Assembly (NCBI GenBank): GCA_043769295.1
Contig: JAYVJL010000076.1
Span: 1-54,626, forward strand
Source of the DNA: Aalborgiella sp043769295
GTDB taxonomy: Bacteria > Pseudomonadota > Gammaproteobacteria > Burkholderiales > Burkholderiaceae_C
Direction: 5' to 3'
DNA length: 54,626 bases
In this document: positions 7,917 to 15,186 of the stretch, piece by piece
How the letters are laid out: each line of letters opens with the position of its first letter
Numbering within the stretch: position 1 is the stretch's first letter
Notes under the pieces: generated by a model
Told to the model about the DNA's origin: nothing
Databases searched by the model: none
The model's input: the letters and a program-made list of their open reading frames with translations, nothing else
Position numbers and translations under genes: made by a program

Positions 7917-8591
7917 TCAGTACACCGCCATTGGCGGAAGCAGACGGTCGTATTCTTTTTTAACCACAGCATAGCATTCGCAGGTACGTTTTTCTAAACC
8001 CTGTCGATTCAACACCGAAATGTGGCCACGCGCATAGCGGATCAAGCCCGCCTCCTGCAATTTGTGCGCAGCCTCAGCCACCCCTTCACGGCGAACGCCG
8101 AGCATGTTCGCGATTAACTCTTGGGTCATTACCAATTCGTTGACCTGCAAACGATCCAGACTGAGCAACAGCCATCTGCACAGTTGCTGATCGAGTGAAT
8201 GGTGCCTGTTACACACGGCTGTTTGCGTCATTTGGGTGATCAGCGCCTGGGTGTAGCGCAGCAACAAATGCAACACAGGACCGGCTTTGTTGAACTCATC
8301 TTTCATGGCCTGCGCCTCCAGCCTGAAACCTTGTCCCGCACTTTGAACCACGGCACGGCTGGGCGTTGACTCGCCGCCCATAAACAAAGAAATACCCACA
8401 ACACCGTCGTTGCCGACAACAGCAATTTCCGCTGAAGAGCCATTTTCCATGACGTATAGCAAAGAAACAATGGCTGTTGTCGGGAAATAAACATGGCTCA
8501 AGACTTTGCCCGACTCATACAAGACCTGCCCCAATGGCATATCAACGGCCTCCAGCAAGGGCGACCAACGCTGCAAGATATCTTCTGGCAA
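7917..8591 (-). CDS. Crp/Fnr-family transcriptional regulator (copy 2)
   Basis: Paralogue of the regulator at 4752-5423: same beta-roll core (VVGNDGVVGISLFMGGESTP), dimer helix and winged helix (MTQELIANMLGVRREGVAEA), with a longer tail (RTCECYAVVKKEYDRLLPP). The only ordinary start codon near the front is a TTG at 8591, giving 224 aa. The frame is open and conserved further upstream: residues KKNRLLEHLPEDILQRW align with RQNQLLATLPDAEWARW of copy 1. Translation therefore probably begins upstream, where only a CTG (8648) and an ATT (8636) occur before a stop. The ATT has a GGAG 6 bp upstream. The regulator is divergent from the glycine-zipper lipoprotein gene, which it may control. Confidence 0.87.
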   Translation of the reverse strand: MPEDILQRWSPLLEAVDMPLGQVLYESGKVLSHVYFPTTAIVSLLYVMENGSSAEIAVVGNDGVVGISLFMGGESTPSRAVVQSAGQGFRLEAQAMKDEFNKAGPVLHLLLRYTQALITQMTQTAVCNRHHSLDQQLCRWLLLSLDRLQVNELVMTQELIANMLGVRREGVAEAAHKLQEAGLIRYARGHISVLNRQGLEKRTCECYAVVKKEYDRLLPPMAVY

Positions 8592-8910
8592 ATGCTCAAG
8601 TAAACGGTTCTTTTTGGGGTCCAGGTGAGTGCTAATTGCGTGCTCCAGTATTCTGATTTTGGATGATTATCGTTGATAAAAGTTCAACAGACTTTTCATC
8701 CGCGTCTGCACTGAAATCTGCTCTGGTCTATATCGATGTTATTGAAGCACATATGCTTACAGCTTCAAACACAGCCTATGTACGCCAGCAAACAGACGGC
8801 GCAGGGCAGACCTATTAAAGTTTGATTGTTGGTGCTGATTGCAGGATTTTTACCTTTTAATCAGGTTTGCCAACTGGTCTTAAATTGAGAATTTTAGAAA
8901 GTAGGTTGCT
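8592..8910. other. 319-bp intergenic region between Crp/Fnr copy 2 and the glycine-zipper gene
   Basis: Holds the probable 5' coding extension of Crp/Fnr copy 2 (to 8636 or 8648, minus strand), the shared motif at 8777-8796, and presumably the divergent promoters. A ribosome site (AAAGTAGG) precedes the ATG at 8911. I see no further gene. Confidence 0.6.
8777..8796 (+). promoter_or_regulatory. Conserved motif shared by two upstream regions (copy 2)
   Basis: TATGTACGCCAGCAAACAGA, matching 17 of 20 positions with the motif at 5579 without gaps. It lies about 115 bp upstream of the glycine-zipper lipoprotein start and 185 bp from the Crp/Fnr copy 2 TTG start. Same strand and same kind of flanking genes as copy 1. 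Confidence 0.5.
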
Positions 8911-9126
8911 ATGAATACATTACAGAAATCTGCACTTAGTGTGGTACTCGGCGTGAGTTTGCTTGGCATGGTCGGCTGTGCGGGCATGTCACAACGGGAT
9001 CAAAATACAGCAATTGGCGCGGGCCTTGGTGCCGTGGGTGGTGCCATACTGACCGATGGTAATCCAATCGGCACGATTGGCGGCGCCGCTGTTGGCGGCG
9101 TCATCGGAAACCAGGTACGGCCTTAA
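8911..9126 (+). CDS. Glycine-zipper (OsmB-like) lipoprotein
   Basis: A 71-aa protein. Its signal peptide ends in the lipobox MVGCAGM (Cys23), and the rest is a glycine-zipper hairpin: AIGAGLGAVGGAIL and GTIGGAAVGGVIGNQV. This is the 2TM glycine-zipper type found in osmotically inducible OsmB and SlyB-like outer-membrane lipoproteins. It probably responds to osmotic or envelope stress. A conserved motif upstream and a divergent Crp/Fnr gene point to control by that regulator. A strong terminator follows at 9215. Confidence 0.85.
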   Translation: MNTLQKSALSVVLGVSLLGMVGCAGMSQRDQNTAIGAGLGAVGGAILTDGNPIGTIGGAAVGGVIGNQVRP

Positions 9127-9170
9127 CATTCAGTTAACACTCGGTTAACACCCGTTAAGACCTGGTTAAT
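9123..9170 (+). repeat. Five helically phased TTAAC/TTAAG/TTAAT repeats
   Basis: TTAA-containing units start at 9123, 9134, 9145, 9155 and 9166 (TTAACA three times, then TTAAGA and TTAATA), with 10-11 bp periodicity separated by CG-richer spacers. The first unit includes the stop codon of the glycine-zipper gene. Spacing by one DNA turn puts all units on the same face of the helix. It may be a protein-binding array or simply a decayed tandem repeat. Confidence 0.6.
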
Positions 9171-9214
9171 ATCGCGGTATTGGTCGAGCGACTTGGTCAG
9201 GTCGTGCTGTGTAC

Positions 9215-9241
9215 GGGTTAGGAACCAGTGGTTTCTAACCC
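9215..9241 (+). terminator. Intrinsic terminator of the glycine-zipper gene
   Basis: GGGTTAGGAACC, loop AGT, GGTTTCTAACCC: a 12-bp stem with one G-T pair, followed on the plus strand by TGTTTTTGTTT. It overlaps the stop codon of the convergent DUF2721 gene (9235-9237), so the two genes share their 3' ends. Confidence 0.8.
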
Positions 9242-9687
9242 TGTTTTTGTTTGCCAAATTTGAGTATTCTTGTGGCCAGCAGTGTTTCAGCAAAAAAGCA
9301 TACCAATGCCAACAGGAAACAGCTCACGCCGGACAGAAATGAAACAGTCGCAACACGCAGGATATTGATCTCTGTCGTTTCACCCAAAAACAAGGCCACA
9401 ATGGTCAAGCCGATCAACATGGCGCAAAACGTCAGCATGGCAATGCAGGCATTGACCAACCAGCCGCGCAAGCGCAGCCGTTCCAGCTCTTGGTAGGCCG
9501 CAATCATCGGATTGTCTGGGCTTGCCGCTTCAATACGGTCTTCCAGCAGACGGGCCCGGTCAATGATGCGCGCCAGCCTGCCTGCAACGGTCCCTATCAT
9601 CCCGGACACCGCTGTCAACAAAAACACAGGGGCCACCGCCAGCTGGATGCCATGGGTGACCGTGCCAATTTCAGAAGCAAAAAACAT
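9235..9687 (-). CDS. DUF2721 membrane protein
   Basis: A 150-aa predicted inner-membrane protein with three hydrophobic segments: about residues 12-34 (LAVAPVFLLTAVSGMIGTVA), 76-102 (LVNACIAMLTFCAMLIGLTI) and 111-140. A charged cytoplasmic loop (RLARIIDRARLLEDRIEAA) follows the first segment. This arrangement matches the DUF2721 family, whose function is not known. Its terminator region is shared with the convergent glycine-zipper gene. The start at 9687 gives the family's usual opening (hydrophobic from residue 8). Confidence 0.8.
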   Translation of the reverse strand: MFFASEIGTVTHGIQLAVAPVFLLTAVSGMIGTVAGRLARIIDRARLLEDRIEAASPDNPMIAAYQELERLRLRGWLVNACIAMLTFCAMLIGLTIVALFLGETTEINILRVATVSFLSGVSCFLLALVCFFAETLLATRILKFGKQKQG

Positions 9688-9810
9688 ATGTATTCCTCAA
9701 TGTGCCCACACGTTCAATTGGGTCAAGGCTAGGCATTGCAACCCGCTGACAACACCAGTATCGCACCATCACCCACGCAAAACAGAACGCATCAAGGCGT
9801 TCTCCTGATG

Positions 9811-10668
9811 TCACAACTTGCCGAGCACAGTGCGTGCAACTTCGACGAAACCTGCACCCCGCTCAGTCTGGGTGACATAGCGCGGCAGATACTGCAACTG
9901 CGCGGCGCAATGGCGAATATTGGCGACACCCACACTGTGCTTGAAATGCCTGAACATCGCCTGGTCGTTGCCAGAATCGCCCACAAACACCCAGTTGTCC
10001 AGTTCATCCGCCAATTCACGTTCAAACAGCTCTCGCACAATCCACTGCGCGCCTAGCCATTTGTCAAACTGGCCAAAACAACCGTGGATGTGGATGCTGC
10101 TGACCGTGGTTTGCATACCCGCCTGCTTGAGAACCGCCAGGATGTCCTGCACGGTCTCAGGTGGCAGATTTTCAAACTCCTGGTAGTCAAACGCCAAATC
10201 AGTCTCTCGCCCCGCATGGTCACGCGACAACACCGCACTTGGCACCTGCGCCAGCACCTGCTGCGCGATGTGCGCCATACGCGCCCGATTGTCCGTACGT
10301 GTAGCAACATCTTGTTGATACAGTTTTGATAGCATCTTAGGCAATAAATACGGCGGCTGCATGCCAATTTGAGCGGTATTTTTCGCTAAATCAGCTGATA
10401 CGCCCTCAGATTCAACCATTTTCAGCGCGACTGCGCCGTTTTCAACCACGATGGCGTCTACCGGCAAACGGGCGGCCAAAGGCTCTGCCCAGCCGACCGG
10501 CCGGCCGGTGATGGGGATGACGTGTAACCCCGCCGCCTTCAAGTCTGTCAAAGCCTGCAGCGCATCGGGGGTGATCGACCCATGCGTCGTCAGTGTGTCG
10601 TCAATGTCGGTGAAGACACCGATGATGTTGCGGCGTTGCTCAACAGGCCAATCTGAGAGCGATTTCAT
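9811..10668 (-). CDS. HAD-superfamily hydrolase (Cof/IIB type, mannosyl-3-phosphoglycerate phosphatase-like)
   Basis: A 285-aa HAD phosphatase from the ATG at 10668; an upstream in-frame alternative at 10692 would be read through repeat DNA and is less likely. Motif I is FTDIDDTLTTHG, with the nucleophile and acid Asp pair; motif II lies at IPITGRPVGWA; the Lys and the late motif VFVGDSGNDQAMFRH complete the site. The alpha/beta cap between them is type IIB. It resembles mannosyl-3-phosphoglycerate/sucrose-phosphate phosphatases; the substrate is uncertain. A short-repeat copy is embedded at 10317-10372 and encodes PPYLLPKMLSKLYQ after the conserved ENGAVAL segment. As I recall, homologues are about 20-25 residues shorter here. 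Confidence 0.85.
   Translation of the reverse strand: MKSLSDWPVEQRRNIIGVFTDIDDTLTTHGSITPDALQALTDLKAAGLHVIPITGRPVGWAEPLAARLPVDAIVVENGAVALKMVESEGVSADLAKNTAQIGMQPPYLLPKMLSKLYQQDVATRTDNRARMAHIAQQVLAQVPSAVLSRDHAGRETDLAFDYQEFENLPPETVQDILAVLKQAGMQTTVSSIHIHGCFGQFDKWLGAQWIVRELFERELADELDNWVFVGDSGNDQAMFRHFKHSVGVANIRHCAAQLQYLPRYVTQTERGAGFVEVARTVLGKL
10317..10372 (+). repeat. Interspersed two-hairpin repeat, copy 1 (inside the HAD gene)
   Basis: Contains ATAGCATCTTAGGCAATAAA then TACGGCGGCTGCATGCC, matching the family consensus (hairpin GCTAT-N7-ATAGC, then TTAGGCAATAAATACGCCGGCTAGAGGCC). The gene reads the opposite strand and remains open across it. Confidence 0.8.
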
Positions 10669-10672
10669 CGCG

Positions 10673-10773
10673 CTACCCCGCCCGTTGGGCACCCCTTCAA
10701 AATGAAGGGGAATGAAGTCAATACTGCCAAATTCCCCCTCATTTTGAAGGGGTGGCGCGTAGCGACGGGGTAG
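10673..10773. repeat. Composite CCCCTT/AAGGGG palindromic repeat, copy 1
   Basis: Two modules in tail-to-tail order. The first is CTACCCCGCCCGTTGGGCAC plus CCCCTTCAAAATGAAGGGG. The second is AATTCCCCCTCATTTTGAAG plus GGGTGGCGCGTAGCGACGGGG. The outer ends CTACCCCG and CGGGGTAG are inverted copies. It fills the gap between the HAD start and the prfC stop. A second copy with the modules exchanged lies at 52360-52464. Confidence 0.75.
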
Positions 10774-10778
10774 TTGAC

Positions 10779-12410
10779 TTAGCCCGCATTCTGCAACGCC
10801 AAACCCGCATGTTCGCGCAGTGGGTGAAAATGGATCTTCGGGAAGCGCTCCTGCGCCAAGCGCACGTCGTATTGCGACGTCGTCAGGTACGCCAGCGTGT
10901 TCGCCGCATCACGCGCCATGCGCTGTGGGTAGGCGTTGACGAATTCTTGCAGTTCTTTCGGCGTATCAGCCGTGATCCAGCGCGCACCGGTGTACTGGCT
11001 GCCTTCCAGGCGAATGTCGGCATCGTACTCGCCTTTGAGCCGATGCTGCACCACCTCAAATTGCAGTTGACCGATCGCGCCCAACAGCATGTTGCCACCC
11101 ATTTCAGGACGGAAAACCTGAATTGCGCCTTCTTCGCCCAGCTGCGCCAAGCCTTGTTGCAGCTGTTTGGTCCGCAACGGATTCCGCAGCACCACGGTCA
11201 TGAACATTTCAGGGGCGAAAAACGGCAGGCCGGTGTATTGCAGGTTGATCGAGCCGTCGGTAATCGTGTCGCCCAGCTGCACGCCGCCATGGGTGGTGAA
11301 ACCCACGATGTCGCCCGCGTAGGCCTCTTCCACGGCTTCACGGCGTTGTGACATAAAAGTAACCACGCTGGTCGGACGCAGTTCTTTGCTGGTGCGCATG
11401 ACCTTAAGCTTCATGCCCGGGGTGTATTTGCCCGACGCCATGCGGACGAAGGCGATACGGTCGCGGTGGTTGGCGTCCATATTGGCCTGCACCTTGAACA
11501 CCACGCCACTGAAGGCTTTGTCCTCGGGCTGCATGACTTTGACCACCGGCTGGCGGTTGACCTGTGTGGTACTGGTGCGGCTTTGCGGGCTGGGGGCCAG
11601 GTCGACCAGCGCGTCCAGCACCTCCATCACACCAAAGTTGTTCACACCCGAGCCAAAGAACACCGGGGTTTGCTTACCTGCCAAAAACGCTGCGTGGTCC
11701 CAGGTGGGGGACGCGCCGGTGGCCAGCTCCATGCTTTCCGCCGCCGCAGCCCACTCGTCGCCAAAACGCGCCAGCAAAGCAGCAGAGTCGGTTAATGGAA
11801 TCGCATCAAAATCTTGTGGCAGGCGTTCGCTGCCGCTCTCAAACACGGTCATCGTCTGGGTGCGTAAATTCACAATACCGCCAAACGATTTACCTTGACC
11901 AACGGGCCAGGTCATCGGCACGCAGGGCATGCCCAGCTCGCGCTCGATTTCGTCCAAAATATCCAGCGGCTCGCGCACTTCACGGTCCATTTTGTTGACA
12001 AAAGTGATGATGGGCGTATCGCGCTGGCGGCACACCTCAATCAAACGGCGGGTTTGTGCCTCCACGCCGTTGGCCGCGTCAATCACCATCAACGCAGAAT
12101 CGACCGCCGTCAGCACACGGTAGGTGTCTTCCGAGAAATCTTTGTGGCCGGGGGTATCGAGCAAATTAATCACATGGTCGCGGTAAAGCATCTGCATCAC
12201 ACTGGAGGCCACCGAAATACCCCGCTGCTTTTCAATCTCCATCCAGTCCGACGTGGCGTGGCGCGTGGCTTTGCGGGCCTTGACCGAACCGGCGATCTGA
12301 ATCGCACCTGAGAACAGCAAGAGCTTCTCCGTCAGCGTGGTTTTACCCGCATCGGGGTGAGAAATGATGGCAAAGGTGCGGCGGCGGCGGGTTTCGGAGA
12401 GGAAAGACAT
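10779..12410 (-). CDS. prfC: Peptide chain release factor 3 (RF3)
   Basis: A 543-aa translational GTPase that recycles RF1/RF2 from the ribosome after termination. The start at 12410 gives MSFLSETRRRRTFAIISHPD, the usual RF3 opening. G motifs are all present: HPDAGKTTLTEK (G1), RGISVASSVM (G2), LLDTPGHKDFSEDTYR (G3) and TFVNKMDRE (G4). The C-terminal domain has the RF3-specific VVQHRLKGEYDADIRLEG. Length is close to E. coli RF3 (529 aa). It stands alone, with repeat elements on both sides (10673-10773 and 12534-12592). Confidence 0.97.
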   Translation of the reverse strand: MSFLSETRRRRTFAIISHPDAGKTTLTEKLLLFSGAIQIAGSVKARKATRHATSDWMEIEKQRGISVASSVMQMLYRDHVINLLDTPGHKDFSEDTYRVLTAVDSALMVIDAANGVEAQTRRLIEVCRQRDTPIITFVNKMDREVREPLDILDEIERELGMPCVPMTWPVGQGKSFGGIVNLRTQTMTVFESGSERLPQDFDAIPLTDSAALLARFGDEWAAAAESMELATGASPTWDHAAFLAGKQTPVFFGSGVNNFGVMEVLDALVDLAPSPQSRTSTTQVNRQPVVKVMQPEDKAFSGVVFKVQANMDANHRDRIAFVRMASGKYTPGMKLKVMRTSKELRPTSVVTFMSQRREAVEEAYAGDIVGFTTHGGVQLGDTITDGSINLQYTGLPFFAPEMFMTVVLRNPLRTKQLQQGLAQLGEEGAIQVFRPEMGGNMLLGAIGQLQFEVVQHRLKGEYDADIRLEGSQYTGARWITADTPKELQEFVNAYPQRMARDAANTLAYLTTSQYDVRLAQERFPKIHFHPLREHAGLALQNAG

Positions 12411-12533
12411 GGGGTTTTTATAAGCGCAGAGCAAGGTAGGAGCAACCCATGATTTTACCTAAGCAGCTTTGGCTCAAGAGCTCCCGTTTTGAAGGGCCAT
12501 CGGGGATTTTCCTTAAAATTCAGTATTTTTAGA

Positions 12534-12592
12534 GTATTTTTAGCCTCTAGCCGGCGTATTTATTGCCTAACTAGCTATTATAAATACAGCAA
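12534..12592 (-). repeat. Interspersed two-hairpin repeat, copy 2 (intergenic, prfC upstream)
   Basis: On the minus strand it reads ATAATAGCTAGTTAGGCAAT then AAATACGCCGGCTAGAGGCT, one of the best matches to the consensus. It lies between the WS/DGAT stop and the prfC start. Confidence 0.85.
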
Positions 12593-12601
12593 AAAGCAAT
12601 T

Positions 12602-14224
12602 TTACTCACCCCAAGGCAACATCAACGTCACAATACTCAGCTTCGCGAACTCGGGCTCAAACTCATCAATGATCTTTTGCGGCTCGGGACAAAGCGTGGC
12701 ATCGCTGATGACACCGAATTGCACACCGCCGCCGTAACTCAAAATCGACACGCCCAGCCCGACGCTGCCACTTTGCGGCACCCAAAACAGGCTTTGCTCC
12801 AGCGTGGAGCCGCAAAACTTGAGCTTTTGCGCGGGGCCGGGCACATTGGTCATCACCGCTGTGGTTTTCTTGGAGAAGAGGTTGAGCAGCGCTTCTTGCG
12901 CGGGTTTGACCAGGGTGCCAGCTACAGCTAGCATGCCAAAAGCCAGCAGCGGTTGCATGCTGCCTTTGAGCTGGTTCATGCGGCGGCGTACTTCGTAGAC
13001 GCGTTCGATGGGGTTTTCAATGCCGATGGGCAACACCAAGGGTGCCAGGCCGAAATTATTGCCTAATTTATAGGCATGTTCCAACGGCCGAAGGTTGACG
13101 GGAACCATGGCGCGGATTTCCTGGCCATCGACCTTGTCACCAAAAGAACGCAAATACGCACCGATCGCACCTGCAACGCAGCTGAGCAGCACGTCGTTGA
13201 TGGAGCAATTGAGCGCTTTGCCCACAGCTTTGACTTCGGCCAGCGGGATGGGCTGGCACCAGGCCACGCGTTTGGTCGTGCCGGGTTTGCCTTTGAGGCG
13301 GGTGGCGGAATCATCGGGCATCAACACCAGTGCAGCGGCGTCTGCCGCCAATTGGTGGGCCAACTGATATGTCGTTTGTGCCATGTGGACGGAGCTGGCC
13401 ACGCCTTGCTTGGGGTCGCCCAGCATTTCAAACGAGTTGGCCAAACCGTCGCCGGTTTTACCCAGCGTTTTCACGGCCATTTGGGTAAGCGATTTAATCA
13501 GGGTCCCGGCAATCCAGTCTTCCACACCCTCCAGACCGCCCCGTTTTTCGGCTTTTGCTTTGCGTTCAGGCGGCTTGGCACCGCCGTCCACCATGGACAT
13601 GCTGACCGCGATCAGCGCAATACCGTCGGCGATGCAGTGGTGGATGCGCACCACCAACACGCTGCCGCCGTCGTAGTCTTCAATCAAATGCAGCTGCCAC
13701 AGCGGGCGTTTCGGGTCCAGCGGCTGGGTGGAAAGCCCAGCAACGCGGTCTTGCAGCGCGGTTTGCTCCTGACCTTTGGGTGCTTTGGCGAGTTTTTCAA
13801 TCACGATGTGTTTGCTGAGGTCGAAGTTTTTGTCGTCCACCCAGGTCGCACCGGCGGTGTCTTCCACCACGTGCTGCTTGAAACGGCGGAATTTGAGCAG
13901 GCTGTTTTCAACGCGCTCGCACAAGTCGTCGTAGGAGACATGGGGCTTCAAAATCCAGACGCCGACAATCATCATCAGGTTGCAGGCCGAGTCCATGCGC
14001 AGCCAAGCGGTGTCGACCCGGCTCATGCGCTCACCACTCAGGCCGAGTGTGCCGCTGACGGCGCGGCGCAGGTTTTTCTGCACGCTTTGCGCTGCATGCT
14101 GGACGGCATCTTTCATGGCGGAGGCTGCAATGGACGTGGCAGAAGGCCCAGAAGGTCCAGAAGGGGTAGAAGTGTTGGCTCGGGCGGCCGGGGTAGCTCG
14201 ACTGGCATTGACGCGTGTGACCAT
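12602..14224 (-). CDS. Wax ester synthase / acyl-CoA:diacylglycerol acyltransferase (WS/DGAT)
   Basis: A 540-aa acyltransferase that makes wax esters and/or triacylglycerol from acyl-CoA. The catalytic motif HHxxxDG is HHCIADG at residues 195-201. The family's other landmarks are present: STQPLDPKRPLWQLHLIED, INDVLLSCVAGAIGAYLR, MVPVNLRPLEHAYKLGNNFG and VMTNVPGPAQKL near the C-terminus. The first 60 residues are Ala/Ser/Pro-rich and probably disordered, longer than usual. Neighbours fit lipid storage: an acyl-CoA-binding protein gene is divergent 220 bp away, and a PHA-granule protein gene follows. It is probably bound to the inner membrane or to lipid bodies. Confidence 0.93.
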   Translation of the reverse strand: MVTRVNASRATPAARANTSTPSGPSGPSATSIAASAMKDAVQHAAQSVQKNLRRAVSGTLGLSGERMSRVDTAWLRMDSACNLMMIVGVWILKPHVSYDDLCERVENSLLKFRRFKQHVVEDTAGATWVDDKNFDLSKHIVIEKLAKAPKGQEQTALQDRVAGLSTQPLDPKRPLWQLHLIEDYDGGSVLVVRIHHCIADGIALIAVSMSMVDGGAKPPERKAKAEKRGGLEGVEDWIAGTLIKSLTQMAVKTLGKTGDGLANSFEMLGDPKQGVASSVHMAQTTYQLAHQLAADAAALVLMPDDSATRLKGKPGTTKRVAWCQPIPLAEVKAVGKALNCSINDVLLSCVAGAIGAYLRSFGDKVDGQEIRAMVPVNLRPLEHAYKLGNNFGLAPLVLPIGIENPIERVYEVRRRMNQLKGSMQPLLAFGMLAVAGTLVKPAQEALLNLFSKKTTAVMTNVPGPAQKLKFCGSTLEQSLFWVPQSGSVGLGVSILSYGGGVQFGVISDATLCPEPQKIIDEFEPEFAKLSIVTLMLPWGE

Positions 14225-14443
14225 GAAAACTCCATAAGGCCTAAAGACAAATCAACAAAAGCAGAAATACAAGCAAAATAAAAGCAGAACGAATCTGCAC
14301 GTGTCCCATGAAAGAGCAGACACATTGGAGAAAACACCCTATTCTGAATCCAAATTGCCGCTTAAGATAGTGGGCACATACCCCAAGCCATCTCGATATT
14401 GCCGAGATTCTGTCAACTTTTAAACCGTTCTGGAGACTTCACC

Positions 14444-14698
14444 ATGGCCGATCTCAACGCTAGCTTCGAAGCAGCTGTCGCAAACTCAAAAAACCTGAGC
14501 GAGCGTCCTGACAACGCAACGATGCTCAAGCTCTACGCGCTTTACAAACAAGCCAGCAGCGGTGACAACGCCGAAAAAAAACCCGGTTTCAGCGACATGG
14601 TAGGCCGCGCCAAGTGGGACGCCTGGAATGGCATGAAAGGCACCGCCGGCGATGCCGCCAAGCAGCAGTACATTGATCTGGTGGAGTCTTTGAGCTAA
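14444..14698 (+). CDS. Acyl-CoA-binding protein (ACBP)
   Basis: An 84-aa four-helix protein that binds and buffers long-chain acyl-CoA esters in the cytosol. The ATG at 14444 follows a GGAG ribosome site and gives MADLNASFEAAVANSKNLSE. Family signatures follow: ATMLKLYALYKQASSGDN, GRAKWDAWNGMKGT and YIDLVESLS. Length matches the usual 85-90 aa. It is divergent from WS/DGAT and convergent with the PHA-granule gene, consistent with delivering acyl-CoA to storage lipids. Confidence 0.95.
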   Translation: MADLNASFEAAVANSKNLSERPDNATMLKLYALYKQASSGDNAEKKPGFSDMVGRAKWDAWNGMKGTAGDAAKQQYIDLVESLS

Positions 14699-14710
14699 AT
14701 CGACCCAGCC

Positions 14711-14737
14711 AGCCAAAAAGCTGCTTACTTTTTGGCT
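14711..14737. terminator. Terminator shared by ACBP and PHA-granule genes
   Basis: AGCCAAAAAG, loop CTGCTTA, CTTTTTGGCT: a perfect 10-bp stem. On the plus strand GCTTTTTTGG follows, so it terminates the ACBP gene. It overlaps the Lys-rich 3' end and stop codon of the convergent PHA-granule gene, so coding and termination signals are superimposed. Confidence 0.85.
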
Positions 14738-15156
14738 GCTTTTTTGGCAGGTGCGGTTTTGTCTGTGGCTTTATCTGTAGTTTTGACAGTGCTCATGGTG
14801 GCCGCTTTTGATGCGGATTTAGATGCAGGTTTAGATTCAAGTTTAGATGCAGTTTTGTGGCTTGCATTGCCTGCCAGCAATGCATCCAGGTTTTTGCTGA
14901 TTTCAGCCTCGATTTTGTCTTTGAACGCGCCCACCAAAAAGCCCAGCTTGGCGCGCAGTTCAAAACCGTCTTTAGTCACCACCAGCGTGCCATTCACGCC
15001 TGAGCGGGTGAAATTGACGCAATCCTCGTGCTTGCCCTCTTCATAGGTGCAAGCCATGTCTAGCTTATCCTCCACGTCTTCAGCCCATGAAAACGCCACT
15101 TTACGCGCTTGCGCCAAACCCAGTGCGTGTGTGCGGTGGATGTGAATATCAGCCAT
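14725..15156 (-). CDS. Polyhydroxyalkanoic acid system (PHA granule region) family protein
   Basis: A 143-aa protein. The N-terminal 95 residues match the short PHA_gran_rgn domain (MADIHIHRTHALGLAQARKV, GVNGTLVVTKDGFELRAKLG, FKDKIEAEISKNLDALL). The C-terminal 45 residues are a Lys/Ala/Thr/Ser-rich tail (KPASKSASKA, APAKKAAKK) like those of DNA-binding or phasin-type granule proteins. It is probably attached to PHA granules or the nucleoid; exact role unknown. The tail is much longer than the minimal family domain. It is convergent with ACBP and lies 31 bp upstream of the aminopeptidase stop, possibly within the lipid-storage group. Confidence 0.85.
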   Translation of the reverse strand: MADIHIHRTHALGLAQARKVAFSWAEDVEDKLDMACTYEEGKHEDCVNFTRSGVNGTLVVTKDGFELRAKLGFLVGAFKDKIEAEISKNLDALLAGNASHKTASKLESKPASKSASKAATMSTVKTTDKATDKTAPAKKAAKK

Positions 15157-15186
15157 GTTGTTCCTTTTTTTGCTTTCAGTACGGAT

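Noticed and set aside
10752..11351. A 199-codon open frame opposite prfC
   Set aside because: Shadow of RF3; no ribosome site or recognisable motif, and the translation is compositionally odd.
13076..14281. A 401-codon open frame on the plus strand opposite the WS/DGAT gene
   Set aside because: Antisense shadow of a recognised gene; low-complexity His/Arg/Gly-rich translation with no domain, caused by codon bias in the true gene.
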